NCBI GenBank assembly: GCA_000320545.1
Contig: ADNK01000742.1
Location: forward strand, 5,001 to 67,500
Direction: 5' to 3'
Source: Bigelowiella natans CCMP2755
Taxonomy: Eukaryota; Cercozoa; Chlorarachniophyceae
Length of the DNA stretch: 62,500 bases
Shown here: piece by piece, positions 12,001 through 21,588 of the stretch
Layout: each line of letters opens with the position of its first letter
How positions within the stretch are numbered: position 1 is the first letter of the stretch
The notes under the pieces: model-generated
The model's input: only the letters and a program-made list of their open reading frames with translations
What the model was told of the DNA's origin: nothing
Database searches by the model: none
Made by a program: the position numbers and the translations under genes

Positions 12001-12503
12001 AACGTGTTGTTGGGGGTCTCAATGACCTCAAAGATGCGGTTGCCATGGGGGCCGAAGACCACCAAGTCGAACTTCGGATCCATGGTGGTGCAGTTGAACC
12101 CCTCCGAACACAGTTGGCCAAGGGAAACGAGCGGGCACTTGAAGTCCTCGGCGATGTGCACCGAGTTGAGGATGCCCAAATCACCATGCCCCGCAATCCG
12201 AATGGGATCACCACCAGCCGGATTCACCACTTGATCGCAGCTGGTGAAGTTCGTCAGCCTGCCACGGAAGGAGGCGGGGAAGGTGTGACAAGAACAAGCA
12301 TTGTCCAGAAACACCAGGGTGTTGTTGTCACACCTTCCCTTGCCATCACAGTATGACAGGGGCCACGGACGAAGTCTGGGGTCGCCCCGTGCTGCACCAT
12401 GAAGGTGTTCCCAAAGGCCCACTTCGGAGACTCCCCATCCCCATGATCCACCAAGTTGGAGAACTTGATGGCCTTGAAATCCGACTTGGAAGCACGAGGG
12501 CAA
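9096..12503 (-). CDS. pol: Copia Pol polyprotein of the inner element (PR-IN-RT-RH)
   Basis: 1,135 residues open from the Gag overlap to a stop near the 3' LTR. Domains in order: a retropepsin-like motif with Leu-Asp-Asn-Ala-Cys in place of the usual Asp-Ser/Thr-Gly; a pre-integrase zinc module (His-x3-His ... Cys-x2-Cys); an integrase core with Asp (Phe-Asp-Phe-Cys) and Asp (His-Asp-Asn-Ala-Pro-Glu-Phe), but no clear catalytic Glu after Val-Gln-Asn-Pro; reverse transcriptase with CKARLVIKG, Gln-Ile-Asp-Phe-Lys-Thr-Ala-Phe-Leu and Cys-Val-Asp-Asp as the active-site box; and RNase H with Ser-Asp-Ser-Asp-Trp, Ser-Ser-Cys-Glu-Ala-Glu and a final Asn-Asp-Gly-Ala. The frame starts without needing its own ATG and overlaps Gag in the -1 frame, so it is probably made as a Gag-Pol fusion. 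Confidence 0.88.
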   Translation of the reverse strand: MPSCFQVGFQGHQVLQLGGSWGWGVSEVGLWEHLHGAARGDPRLRPWPLSYCDGKGRCDNNTLVFLDNACSCHTFPASFRGRLTNFTSCDQVVNPAGGDPIRIAGHGDLGILNSVHIAEDFKCPLVSLGQLCSEGFNCTTMDPKFDLVVFGPHGNRIFEVIETPNNTLPVMWDFDVDFSSPVSSPSAVRGHRARLGASANRAECLHKLTGHANMRTIRLMCNKGAFGDIKAPDSHWKTMRLCSACARAKSNELPHPPKGDRAPKMPFECVGFDFCGAIKPQTPEGCAHFLLFVDLFGKVCFPHLTKSRSDFPDKLREFIGMVEASNFRIAKISAFLHDNAPEFLSDEVKAICRERQIGQGMTMPHSSVQNPAGRFICTGTATGRATILDCGLPASFWGRMILCQHRKRNRIPAASDPEAISPHEKAAGRKPDWSEEHLFGQRCWVTVPAALRVRGHKFSERAQPAVHMGRAPDAEGHFVHVEKREVVLPRRSVHLLDTSDGMFEHGECMEPLPVVDFEIPKAPKPKLDEHLEENETIAEFKTGRSARAPKPVSSFAPMLGFASQVRSRSGTDLDAMLRAQSGPPDCDDEKLNSSRFSLLALARKSCAFLAKNAIKSGITIPRSCKEAMQSPQWSEWKEACSDELSSMRANGVFELDKPPKGSKILGCRWVFDLKLSETGAIARCKARLVIKGFTQVPGVHHGDTLSPVARLDSVRLVLSIAASQRLHLRQIDFKTAFLNSDLDVVLFVRPPGGIVVPAGFVFRLKKAACGLKQAGCKWHQLLSSTLLDVGFTKLHADHCVFLLHRRGEVCIFVLCVDDVLMACTSHSIGDWVVLELRKKFVLKDMGTARWFLGFLIEQSADRGTVRISQAGHLKTLLASFGPWDVFPLALPALPSTKLLNLPERSAAEEALVKDFPCRQVVGALLFTSHVCRPDISTTVGSLSRVLDCPRVVHCNTVVRTLRHSKGTINLGITCTGSLSLRVFSDSDWGGDSDFRGTSGHVAFTTHGGGAVSWCHGKQKCTALSSCEAETVAGSNAASHTIWLRRMLAGLGFQARGPTPLVIDNDGAIAIASNPSHHGKARHMGIKNLFIREATTNLEVKPKPVATAENWADHFTKINAWKLFVKHRDHIVGETA

Positions 12504-13528
12504 TTCGGCCTGCCATTTCCCTTGTCGGATGTCCCCGACAATGATTTCCGCCTGCCACTGCCCACATCGGGGTCAACCGGGATTCCCCTCGAGTTCCGGT
12601 CCTCAGTCTTCCTCTTGTCCGGTGTTCCCTTTGAATCCCGGCCCTCGGACTTTCTCTTGGACGGACAATCACGGCGTTCATGGCCTGTTTTTCCGCAGCG
12701 GTGGCACCGGCCCAAGAACTCCACCGCAAAGGCAGCCGCCGACCGGACCTCCTCTGTGGCCTTTTTGTCAACAGAATGGAGGTCCAAGTGAGCCAGTGTC
12801 TTGTTCTTCGCCGCCTTCAGGGTCCGGATGGCAGGATCAAGCGCCGCAATGTTCTTGGCAGGACCCAGCGCCGGGGAGAGGCCCTTGCAGAACACCCCGA
12901 GGAAAACATCTTCCAACTTCAGTTCGGCCTCCTTGATCCTTTTTGTGAAGTCCTCCAGGGTTGCGCAAAACCCTGTGAAGTCCTCCCCTTTCATTTGCAG
13001 GTCGATGAGCTTCATCGCCAACTGCAACTCAGTCATGGGAGTGATCCGATCGAAGTGTGGTTTGAGGGCATTCCCGGCCTTCCTGCCCTCACCCTCTTCG
13101 ACGTTGTTCAAGTGGTTCAGACGGACTGTGGCATCACAAGACTGATGAATCAGTGAGCACCACGATCGTTCCGCCTTGCGAGCCCGCTTGTTGTGTTTCC
13201 TCAATGCGCGTTTGGTCTTCCCAACAGGAGCCAAGACCCATTCGGGTCCATCAGCGTCTGTGGTGTCCGAGGCATTGTCCGATGAATCTTCCAACTGTTC
13301 GGTGGATTCATCGGATTCCCCGACTTTCTTTTCCGACCGTTTCCGCCAAAACTTGAGTTTGCCAGCCAGGAGCAAATGGACGTCCTCATGGTCCTTCTTC
13401 CCCGTGATGAACGCCCGCAGGGACTTGCCCCGTGCCCTGCACGAACCAACCCGGTTCTCCTCGAGCACAACGAGGTCCGAACCGTTGACCTCAACCGCAG
13501 CGAAACGATTTGTGCTCTGAGCGCTCAT
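12254..13528 (-). CDS. gag: Copia Gag of the inner element
   Basis: 424 residues from the ATG at 13528, which overlaps the primer-binding-like site. The frame stays open upstream into the LTR, but this is the first ATG after the LTR. Acidic and basic low-complexity blocks (residues about 60-125) come before a helical Gag core. A single zinc knuckle follows (Cys-His-Arg-Cys-Gly-Lys-Thr-Gly-His-x4-Cys). The last 80 residues overlap the start of Pol; Pol lies one base back relative to Gag, so a -1 frameshift is expected if the copy is functional. Confidence 0.82.
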   Translation of the reverse strand: MSAQSTNRFAAVEVNGSDLVVLEENRVGSCRARGKSLRAFITGKKDHEDVHLLLAGKLKFWRKRSEKKVGESDESTEQLEDSSDNASDTTDADGPEWVLAPVGKTKRALRKHNKRARKAERSWCSLIHQSCDATVRLNHLNNVEEGEGRKAGNALKPHFDRITPMTELQLAMKLIDLQMKGEDFTGFCATLEDFTKRIKEAELKLEDVFLGVFCKGLSPALGPAKNIAALDPAIRTLKAAKNKTLAHLDLHSVDKKATEEVRSAAAFAVEFLGRCHRCGKTGHERRDCPSKRKSEGRDSKGTPDKRKTEDRNSRGIPVDPDVGSGRRKSLSGTSDKGNGRPNCPRASKSDFKAIKFSNLVDHGDGESPKWAFGNTFMVQHGATPDFVRGPCHTVMAREGVTTTPWCFWTMLVLVTPSPPPSVAG

Positions 13529-13535
13529 GACCAAG

Positions 13536-13732
13536 TGGAACGTGTGTGCTCGTGAACAGTTGTCCGCTTGATCAATGAGACACTTTGCTGACGCACGTCG
13601 CGACGTGCATGCGTGCACAACTCCGTGGCCACGACCCAGCTGCGTTGTCCAACCACTGCGTGACCGCATCAACACTGCATGCAACACGCATGCACAGTTG
13701 CTGCACTTGCGCTCCCAATGTGTGCTCCAATT
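13536..13732 (-). repeat. 5' LTR of the inner element
   Basis: About 197 bp, paired with 8822-9022 and 3-4 bases shorter because of a small indel. On the minus strand it begins with (T)TGGAGCACACA and ends with ...GTTCCA, directly before the primer-binding candidate. Confidence 0.82.
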
Positions 13733-13740
13733 TGAGAAAA

Positions 13741-16571
13741 GTTCACTGACGAGAATTGCGAGAAATCACGTCCCAGTTGTCTTTCCTGAGCAAAGCCAAG
13801 GTCCACCTGACTGGGTCAGGAAGCAACTTCAACCATTGCGCCTTCACGATGAAAGCTGTTTTCGCGGCCGAAAACGTGATCGATTGTTTCGAAATGGCGA
13901 AACCATCGACCATGGCCAACAGCCAGACAGGCCGGCGAAACTGATGAACGTGATTGAGAATCCGGAGTGCTGCAGGGAGGTGGCACGGATCAGCGAGACC
14001 GAGGCCAAAGTCTGGCGTGCTGGTGCACCCACCACGAACGCGGATGGTGAGGCCAATGTGAGGGCCTGCGCCGCGATGTGTCCAACGGTGCACGCCGCTC
14101 ACCAGCACTTGCTCGATGATTCCGGAGGTCTTGCAGCTGTCGCCTGGGCCCGTCTCACGGAGAGGTTCAAGCCCATCGATGACGCATCTGTGCATGAGTT
14201 GAATGGCAGTCTGCAACAAGCCTCCATCGAAAATTTCGATCACGACGCAGAGGCACACTGCTCTGAATTCGTTGCCATCTGCGGAAGGCTGGCCAGCGCG
14301 AACCAGGCTGTTGGCGAGCAGATGCAGATGACCTGTTTCACAAATGGGTTGAAACCCAAGAAAAAACGTGAGGCCATCGTGCATGGCCTGGCTGCGGCCA
14401 ACCACAAACAGCCAAAAACGTGCATGGAACAGCCACGAGATCCACTCAGTGCCAAAAGGATGGCTGCCAATCGAGACGGACAGGAGAAGAACCACGTGCA
14501 GGCAGAAGCAAAGAGGATTCACGTCAAAAAGCGTCCGGCGCAAGAAACGATGAATCACCAGGGAAGCCAGCATCGTCACAATGACGATGATGATTGTCAC
14601 CAGCGCGGACGAGGCAGAGGGTCGCGCGGTTCTCGCGGCAGAGGAGGACGCGGACGCCGAGGCCGAGGGCGTGGTGGAAGGAAGCGATCCCACAACAACA
14701 ACAAGAAGGATCAGCAGGATGAGCAGAAAAAGGCGAAAAAGGATGTGGCGTGTTGTTCGTGTGGCAAGAAAGGACACCATGCACGCGAATGTCATCACAT
14801 CAACGACCTCACCAAGAAGCAGTGCAACGCCGTCCTGGAAAAATGCAAAAAGGATGAGAAGAGTGAGAAGGAGGCGATGCACGTTCAACAGGAGACAAAG
14901 GACAAAAAATGCGAGGAATGTGGCTCCTCAGAGGATGAAGACGACTCATTCGGGAGAGGTTGTTGCACGCAGAGTGCGGAATGCAATGCCAAAAACACAA
15001 CAACACTTGACAATGGTGCAACCACGCACACTTTCAACAACAAAAAACACTTCTCTCACCTGCTCCCTCTCTTGAACAAAAGAAAAGTGAGTGTTGGCAA
15101 GAAGGGTGTTGCCCACACTGCAACACGTGAGGGGAGAGCACCAATGACCTTCGTGCTCCCCTCGGGCAAAAAGAAAAGGGGAATGCTGAGTGGAGTGTTG
15201 TGCTCACCTGATTCTTCTTTGTCTTGTGAATCCCAATCCAAGATTGATGGGACCGGTTGTCGCACGGAAACCGCGAATGGCCAGACTCTGGTGTTGAAAA
15301 ACAATGAGCCGGTTGTGCACTTTGAGATGAAAAATCGATTGCATCGTGCCGCATTGGATGACAATCACAACATGCTCAATGACAGAAAATCAACCAACAC
15401 ACAGTCGTGTGACATTGATGCATCGTGTGGTGTCGAAGTGCCTGAGTGTGCTGTCGATCAGGTCCATGATCAGATGGATGACACCGTGGAGCTTCATGGA
15501 AAGCTGCTGCACTGTGATCGACCCAAAACGTCACAAGTTGCAAAGTGTTCAACGGGATTGAAAACACCTGATCAGTTGAAAAAGATCAATTGTGCAGCGT
15601 GTGATGTGACCAACACCAAACGCGCAAGGCGAGGTGTGCCAGGAGCAACCTCGGCCCAAAGCGAACGTGTGCACGCGGATGCTGAAAGCTCAATGCGCAG
15701 CGTGCGCGGTTGCAAGCACTTCGTGGTGCACGCACACGAAGGCACACGTGGAATGACCGCGGCCAAAGCCAAAAAGAAATCGCAAATGCCAGCGCTTGCG
15801 CGCAGTGTGTTGCGCAAGCACAGAAACGCACACGGGTCGCACATTGCAGAACTTCGTTCGGATGATGGCTCTGAATTTGCGGCCACCACGCTGCAGAGAT
15901 TTCCAGATGAGAATGGTGTTGCCTTCAATCCTGGCATGCCGCGAACGCCAGAGCAGAACGGGACATCTGAGAGAGCGATGCAAACGGTGACGACCAAAAT
16001 GCGCACGATGATGAAGCAATGCGGCACATCGTTGCGGCATTGGTGTTGCGCGTCAGGTCGTGTGATCTGCACCATGAATCGCACACCTCACTCAGCCGAC
16101 AGCACGAAGACTCCCCACGAGCTCCATTGTGAGAAGAAGCCAGACCTGAGCAATTCAGTGGTGTTTGGCTGCATTGGTGCACTGTCGGTGGATGAACAAT
16201 TGCGCAAAAGGTCACGGTTGGAGGACACTGGACAGCACGTGCGCATGCTCGGACGTGATGCGAGGCATGGCACATGCGTGGTCAGTGCAGACACCGGCAA
16301 AATCATGGAAAAAGCGAACGTGGACAAGTGGCATCAAAGTGTGTTTCGATTTGCTGCTCTGCGACGACAATCACCTCAATGTCGTGATCCTGAGGACTCT
16401 GACGTCGAGATGGACAAAGGCGATGTTCCTGCGAGCAAGGAGAGAGATGGATCAGAATCTTCTCCCAGCACGCATGACACCAATGTGATGGATTTCATTG
16501 AGTCATCACAAAACACGCTGAATGCTTGCGCCAAGAAGATGGATGCGATGTCATCAACAACCGGACGGTGA
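13741..16571 (+). pseudogene. Gag-protease-integrase region of the outer element
   Basis: The Gag N-terminus (Val-His-Leu-Thr-Gly-Ser...Asn-Phe) lies in one frame at about 13,756-13,940. The rest of Gag continues in another frame from about 13,930, so a frameshift lies between them. The second frame runs open to 16571. It shows an Arg-Gly-rich RNA-binding block near 14,600-14,690, a zinc knuckle (Cys-Cys-Ser-Cys-Gly-Lys-Lys-Gly-His-His-x4-Cys), a protease motif Leu-Asp-Asn-Gly-Ala-Thr, and an integrase core with Asp (His-Ala-Asp-Ala-Glu), Asp (Arg-Ser-Asp-Asp-Gly-Ser-Glu-Phe) and Glu (Gln-Asn-Gly-Thr-Ser-Glu-Arg). All three catalytic acids of the integrase are present, unlike in the inner element. 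Confidence 0.75.
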
Positions 16572-17749
16572 TCCATGAGAGCGAAAAAATGACCAAAAAG
16601 GACGCTCATGACGGTCTGTGCAGGCTCTGTGAGGAGAAGAAAGGCGCATTCTCGAGCATTTGCACCTCCATGTCAGAAATGGGCAACCTCAAAGACGAAG
16701 ACACAAAGCTAGTTGTTGGTGGGCGGCGGGCAAAGGCAGCGAGCTACGTGGTGTGCACGCTTTTCGTGTTTGCCTTGCGCTGTGGGTGCGATTTGTCATC
16801 ACCATCATCATCCGTCATCGCCACCAAAGAGGATGAGATGAAGGAGAGAGCGGAATCTGCGCTGCCTTTGCCCGTGAAGCTGCCGACATCCACGGGGGGA
16901 AGGAGTTCGTCGACTGCGCCTGAGATGGACAAAACAAATTGTGAGCGCAAGGAGGCACCGCAACTGCCGACTGGAGTCTCTGAGAGATCCAATGAAAACG
17001 TGCGTCCGGCCATGATGGGCCGAAACTGCGGCGTCCATGCTCCAATGGATTTTCAGGCTGTGCAGGATGAAGAACAGTGCATCACCTCCGTTGCCCGTGG
17101 TGGCAACAGCTCATTCGCTGAGAAATGCAAACAGTCACGATTGGAACGTGAGAAGATGAGAACGGCGGAACGCACGTTCGCCGCTCTTGATCAAAGCACC
17201 GGGGAAGTTGTGTTGAAGGATGTTGATGTGTCTGCACACGACACATTGGACACACCCAAAACCTTCCGCGAAGCCGTCACTGGACCTGAGAAAAAGCATT
17301 GGTCACCATCAATGAAAGATGAAATTGGATCGCTGGTCAGGAGACGTGCATGGGACACAGTCAGACGACCGAAAGGAAAGTTGGTTTCTGCCAAATGGGC
17401 ATTCAAAAAGAAACCAAACCCTGACGGGTCCATTCGCTGCAAGTCGCGTGTGGTGGCAAGAGGATTCGACCAACGCCGAGGCGTTGAATGGTTTCGCTCT
17501 TGCGCACCTGCGCTCTCACAGGCATCTCTGCGTGTGCCATCAGCGTTGTGTTCCAGATGCAAGCCAACAATGCACAACATGGACACACGTGCAGCTTGCC
17601 TCTGCGGCCAGATTGACGCCGACGTGCACCTTGAGATGCCTGATGGATCAGAAAAAGGAGGTTGCAGGAACAAACAAGAAGAAGAGACAATGAATGACAG
17701 GGCCAACGCAGCCTGTCAGTTGAATGAATCTGTCCACGGTCCAAAATGA
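16526..17749 (+). pseudogene. Reverse transcriptase N-terminal half of the outer element
   Basis: 407 residues, overlapping the previous frame by 46 bases in a different phase. The first 240 residues are an unconserved linker. The RT palm starts near residue 245 (Phe-Arg-Glu-Ala ... Trp-Ala-Phe-Lys-Lys-Lys and CKSRVVARGFDQ). The block that should read as the first catalytic Asp region (Asp-Thr-Arg-Ala-Ala-Cys-Leu) is altered, and the frame stops before the active-site box. This is a decayed part of one former Pol. Confidence 0.7.
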
Positions 17750-17809
17750 TCAGCATGCACGTGGAACAGAACGTTCGTTGGGTCTCTCACCAAGGTGGGT
17801 TTTGAATAG

Positions 17810-18856
17810 ATGGAGACAGACCCATGCTTGTTTGTGTTGGACAGAGGAAAAAATCGAAAAGTCGTGGTGGGCATCTGCGCAGACGACACCCTTCTGTGTT
17901 TTCAAAACGAGAAAGACAAAGACCACGTCATTGAAAGTTCAAAGAAGGAACACGAAATGCACCACCTTGGCCTGGTGCAAGAGTGCTTGGGTTTGCAGAT
18001 GGAGAGAGACAGCAGAGGTTGTTGCTCTGTCTGTCAAGAGAAACACATCACGAAGATGTGTGAAAGATTCAAAGTGTCACCTTCCAAGCGCGCCCGGACC
18101 CCGATCCCGATGGACACAAGGAAGGACTGTGGCAAAGAACCTGAAGTGGATCAAACGTCATTTGGGTCAGTCATTGGTGCCTGTCTGCACGTTGCAGCAG
18201 CTGCACGACCGGACGTGGTCGCGGCCCCATCGCTGCTGGCAGTGCATTCGCAGGACCCAAGGGAAAGCCATTTGAAAGTGGCGCACAGGGTTGTGAAGCA
18301 TTCACTGAGTGCTGAACACTGCAAAGTGTGCTGCAACCGACCTGAGCGAGGCTTCGAGGGATGCGCCGATGCCAACCACGTGACTGAAAAAGATGGCAAA
18401 AGCAGATCAGGACACTTTTTGCAGTTCTGCGGTGGCCCTGTGCTGTTCGGCTCACACAGACAGACTGTGGTGGCCAATCACGCAGCCGAAGCTGAGCACA
18501 TGAGCGTGTCTCAGCCAGGGCGTGACGTGGCATGTGCCACACAGTTGGTTGAAGAATTGGGCTTCGAGCCTGACAAGAAAGTTTCAATGAAGATGCCTGC
18601 ATTTGAAGATTGCCAGCCCGCCATCCGGATGGCCACCAACCCTGGTTTCACCAAAAAGTCAAAGTCTGCAAGAGTTGCACACCACGACGTTGGACAACTC
18701 ATGCGTGACGACGTGATGCGACCACACCATGTGTCTGGCAAGGAACAACCTGCAGACACGTTGACTGAACCCACAGGGCGCACACCCACACTGGCATGTT
18801 GCCAGAAGTTCCATGCTGACATGCGCACTGAGCAGCACCTCCATGACGCCGGTTGA
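17810..18856 (+). pseudogene. RT active-site half and RNase H of the outer element
   Basis: 348 residues continuing the RT in a third frame. The active-site box reads Ala-Asp-Asp within Gly-Ile-Cys-Ala-Asp-Asp-Thr-Leu-Leu, where copia elements usually have Tyr-Val-Asp-Asp. RNase H landmarks follow: Cys-Ala-Asp-Ala-Asn near residue 180, Ala-Ala-Glu-Ala-Glu near 224 and Glu-Asp-Cys-Gln-Pro-Ala near 265. It stops at 18856 just after the RNase H fold. Confidence 0.7.
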
Positions 18857-18859
18857 GCC

Positions 18860-21588
18860 GGCGGATGTCGCCTTTGGGGGGCATGGGTTTGGCCTGCGTC
18901 GACGTTTGTCACGTGACGTTGGGCTCACGTGGTCCTCCCATGTGGTTCCTGACGTCGACGTTCAGCACGTGACGCCAGGCTTCTCCTCCACTGCCCATGA
19001 CATGCACACACATTCATTGCACACAGGTGTCCAACACGGTGTACAGTGATCAACATGCACACTGTGCGGGGTGCATGTGCTGACCCCCACGAAGCCTCCA
19101 GCTTCTCCAGCTGGGGAGGCGTTGGCCTCTGCGGCTGGGGGGGGCACACGTTGTTGCTGGGGGGGCGTCAGCTTCTTCAGCGAGCACAAGGACGCGGGAG
19201 AGCTTCTGTGTCTTCCCACGTGACACACGAGGAGTGTTGGCATGGCTGTGCTCTGCACAGTTGGGGTCATGCACTTTGTGCAGATCGCATGGATCACGGA
19301 GCCACCTTCACGACAGGGCAGCCCTTTGCAAAATGTGTGCAGCACCCGTGCTGATGCACTTGCGAACTGCATTCGGAAGAGATCCCCTTCGCAACGTGCA
19401 CGACGCTCATTGTCGATGTGCACACGTGAGCACAGATTGGAGACCTGTGGAACATTGCATGCACTTCCTTGGGTTCACACGATGCAACACACACAACTCT
19501 CGATGGTTGGCACATTGGTGCAAACGGATCACCTTTCAATTTGCATGCATGCAACCGTCACGGTTGATGCATTTTCTTGGTCTTCACAACGTGTGCAGCA
19601 CCTCCTGCTGATGACATGCACATTGATGGGGTCTGCGGGTCTGACCTGCAGATCACAAGACGTGTTGCTTGCAGGCATTTTGCTGAAGTCAGCATCTCCA
19701 CAGAACGTGTGCAGTTGCATCAACTGATGTGTTGGTCAAGTCACATGGAACGTGTGCAGCCGTTGTTGCTGGCATGTGTTCCACACTTGATGAAAACTGC
19801 AAACTTGTTGCACGTGCAGCATGGCTCATGCATTGTGAAGTTGTGGTCACGTGTGGAGCTGACACTGACACATTGAGTGTTCAGTTGTGTGGCTGATCTG
19901 TGGCGAGATGATGTGTGCAGCCCAAGGCTTGCACACATGCACAAAAAATGTCAATGCATGCAGTCCAATGGCTCATTCATGACATGGCCACCTTGGGGCG
20001 GCACATTCATGCACCTTCGAACCGGCACGTGTGTGCATGCACACATGCATCCCGACAGGTCATGCTTTTTGATGTGACTAGCACTTCCTGCTGCAATGTG
20101 TTCCAGGGCCATGAGGATCATGCCTGCAGATCACATTGACATGACTTGCATGATCGGCATGGGATTCAATGACACACGGAGCACACGCAACTGTTGCAGT
20201 TGACACGCTTCTCCACAATTGAAGTGTGCACAGCATTGAGCTGCTGTGTTGTGATGTGCAACCTGCGTTGACATTGTGATCACAATGAAGTGCATGCAAC
20301 TGATGCAGTTGATGCACGTTCTTTGAGTGTGTCGAAGGGACATCATCACACGTGGTCACAGTTGGTGCATCAAGTGTGCAACTGTCAGCCTGCATGAAAA
20401 CTGCAGAACCACATGCAGGGTGTTGCTGATGTCAAATTGTGCAGCACCGCTGCTGACAAATGTGAAATGCACCTTCTGCAGGTGCACGGTGCACGGCATT
20501 GAGCCGATGCAAATTGTCCGGACCCAAGTGGTCACCGGAGGGTCGTGGATTGCAGCTGCTCCAATGCCAACTGCATCCCAGTGCCACTTTCCCACCTTTC
20601 CGGATGTTTTCCTGTCGTCGTTCCTTTGACGACAGGAAAGCGCGGACAGATTTGTTCCGACCTTCCTTTTGCATTGAACAAAGGAAGGTGCAAACGAACA
20701 TCCTTTCCTTTTTTTGAGCAAAGGAAGGATGAACAGAAGGCAGTTGTTTTGCAAATCAAGGGGGGGTTGGGGATTGCCTTCACTTCTCTTTCCTTTCCCC
20801 TCCCCCCCTCTCGTCCCTTGCATTCCCCTTTCGTGTTTTTGCGGGTGTGTGGATGTTTTTGTGACACTTTTCTCTTTTTGCGGATTGACCGCCTGTGTTC
20901 TTTCGGGTTTTGCTTCGTTTTCATGGGGATCAACCCCATTTTGAGAAAACAAAATGGTGCTTGATGCACAAAGCTTGTTTTTCATGAATTCGCTTTTCGA
21001 ATTTTCGATTTTTTCGTGACCGAAATTGATTCGGTGCCAAGTTTGCAAATTGGGGAGGCGGATGGCTGCTCTTCGTGAGAGCTTTCCTCCTCGTGATCGT
21101 GGCGTCAGCTGCCACGAGTGATGCATTCTGACATCAGTGGTGCAGATGCAGTTGACGGTGAAGCGGATGGCTGCACTTCCGTTCGGTTCGTGAGCAGAAC
21201 GAGCGGAAGGTCCGAGCATGCATCGCCACTCACCGTGCAACTTGAGCATTGCAGCTGGTTGTGCAGGATCATCGTGGCAGGCCCTGCCCTGAGCCACCGA
21301 ATCGAACTGCACGTGCGTTGCAGTGAGTTCGATTCCGGAGCTGTTGTGCATTGCACAAAGCAACGGGAGGTTTTTGCGGCCATTGGCGCTTCCTGCCCAT
21401 GCATGCATTGCATGCATTCAAACTTGCAGCTCGACCACGAGTGAGTGCAAGCTTCCAATGGCGGCAACGCATGTGGTGGCCTGCTTGGTTGACGAGGCAT
21501 CACATGCGCAGCATCGTGCATCGGTTTGCCCGTTGTGGAAACGTGCATGTGTGCATGCGCGTCAGTCAATTTGCCAGTTTGGGAGGCG
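18860..21588. other. Non-coding 3' region of the outer element
   Basis: 2.7 kb without a protein-like frame. It is very rich in GTGCA/TGCAC words. Short palindromic motifs built on GTGTGCAG...CTGATG recur near 19,335, 19,590, 19,704, 19,750, 20,290 and 20,440. Three strong hairpins lie at 20,608-20,731. Two copies of a GTCGACGTT...CACGTGACG motif occur near 18,898 and 18,955. Confidence 0.6.
20608..20731. repeat. Three consecutive hairpins
   Basis: Hairpin 1: 20608-20619 pairs with 20628-20639, 12 of 12 bp. Hairpin 2: 20660-20669 pairs with 20680-20689, 10 of 10 bp. Hairpin 3: 20699-20711 pairs with 20720-20731, 12 bp with one bulged T. Arms 2 and 3 share the core CCTTCCTTT / AAAGGAAGG, so they may be related by duplication. 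Confidence 0.85.

Larger units (their letters stand above)
8822..13732 (-). mobile_element. Inner Ty1/copia LTR retrotransposon
   Basis: About 4.9 kb, bounded by roughly 200-bp LTRs at 8822-9022 (3' LTR) and 13536-13732 (5' LTR). The outer edges carry the same octamer TGAGAAAA (8814-8821 and 13733-13740), which I take as the target duplication, although 5 bp is more usual for copia. Next to the 3' LTR, inside the element, is a G-rich polypurine tract (9023-9031 on the complementary strand). After the 5' LTR comes TGGTCATGAGCGC, a primer-binding-site candidate that overlaps the Gag start codon. Gag and Pol frames are long and mostly open, so this copy is younger in coding terms than the element it sits in. 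Confidence 0.88.

Noticed and set aside
13743-14888. 381-residue minus-strand ORF rich in Leu and Val
   Set aside because: Antisense of the Gag and Arg-Gly-rich region of the outer element.
20356-21417. 353-residue minus-strand ORF in the 3' region of the outer element
   Set aside because: It crosses three hairpins and low-complexity tracts, has no domain and no protein-like pattern, and lies in TGCA-rich non-coding DNA.
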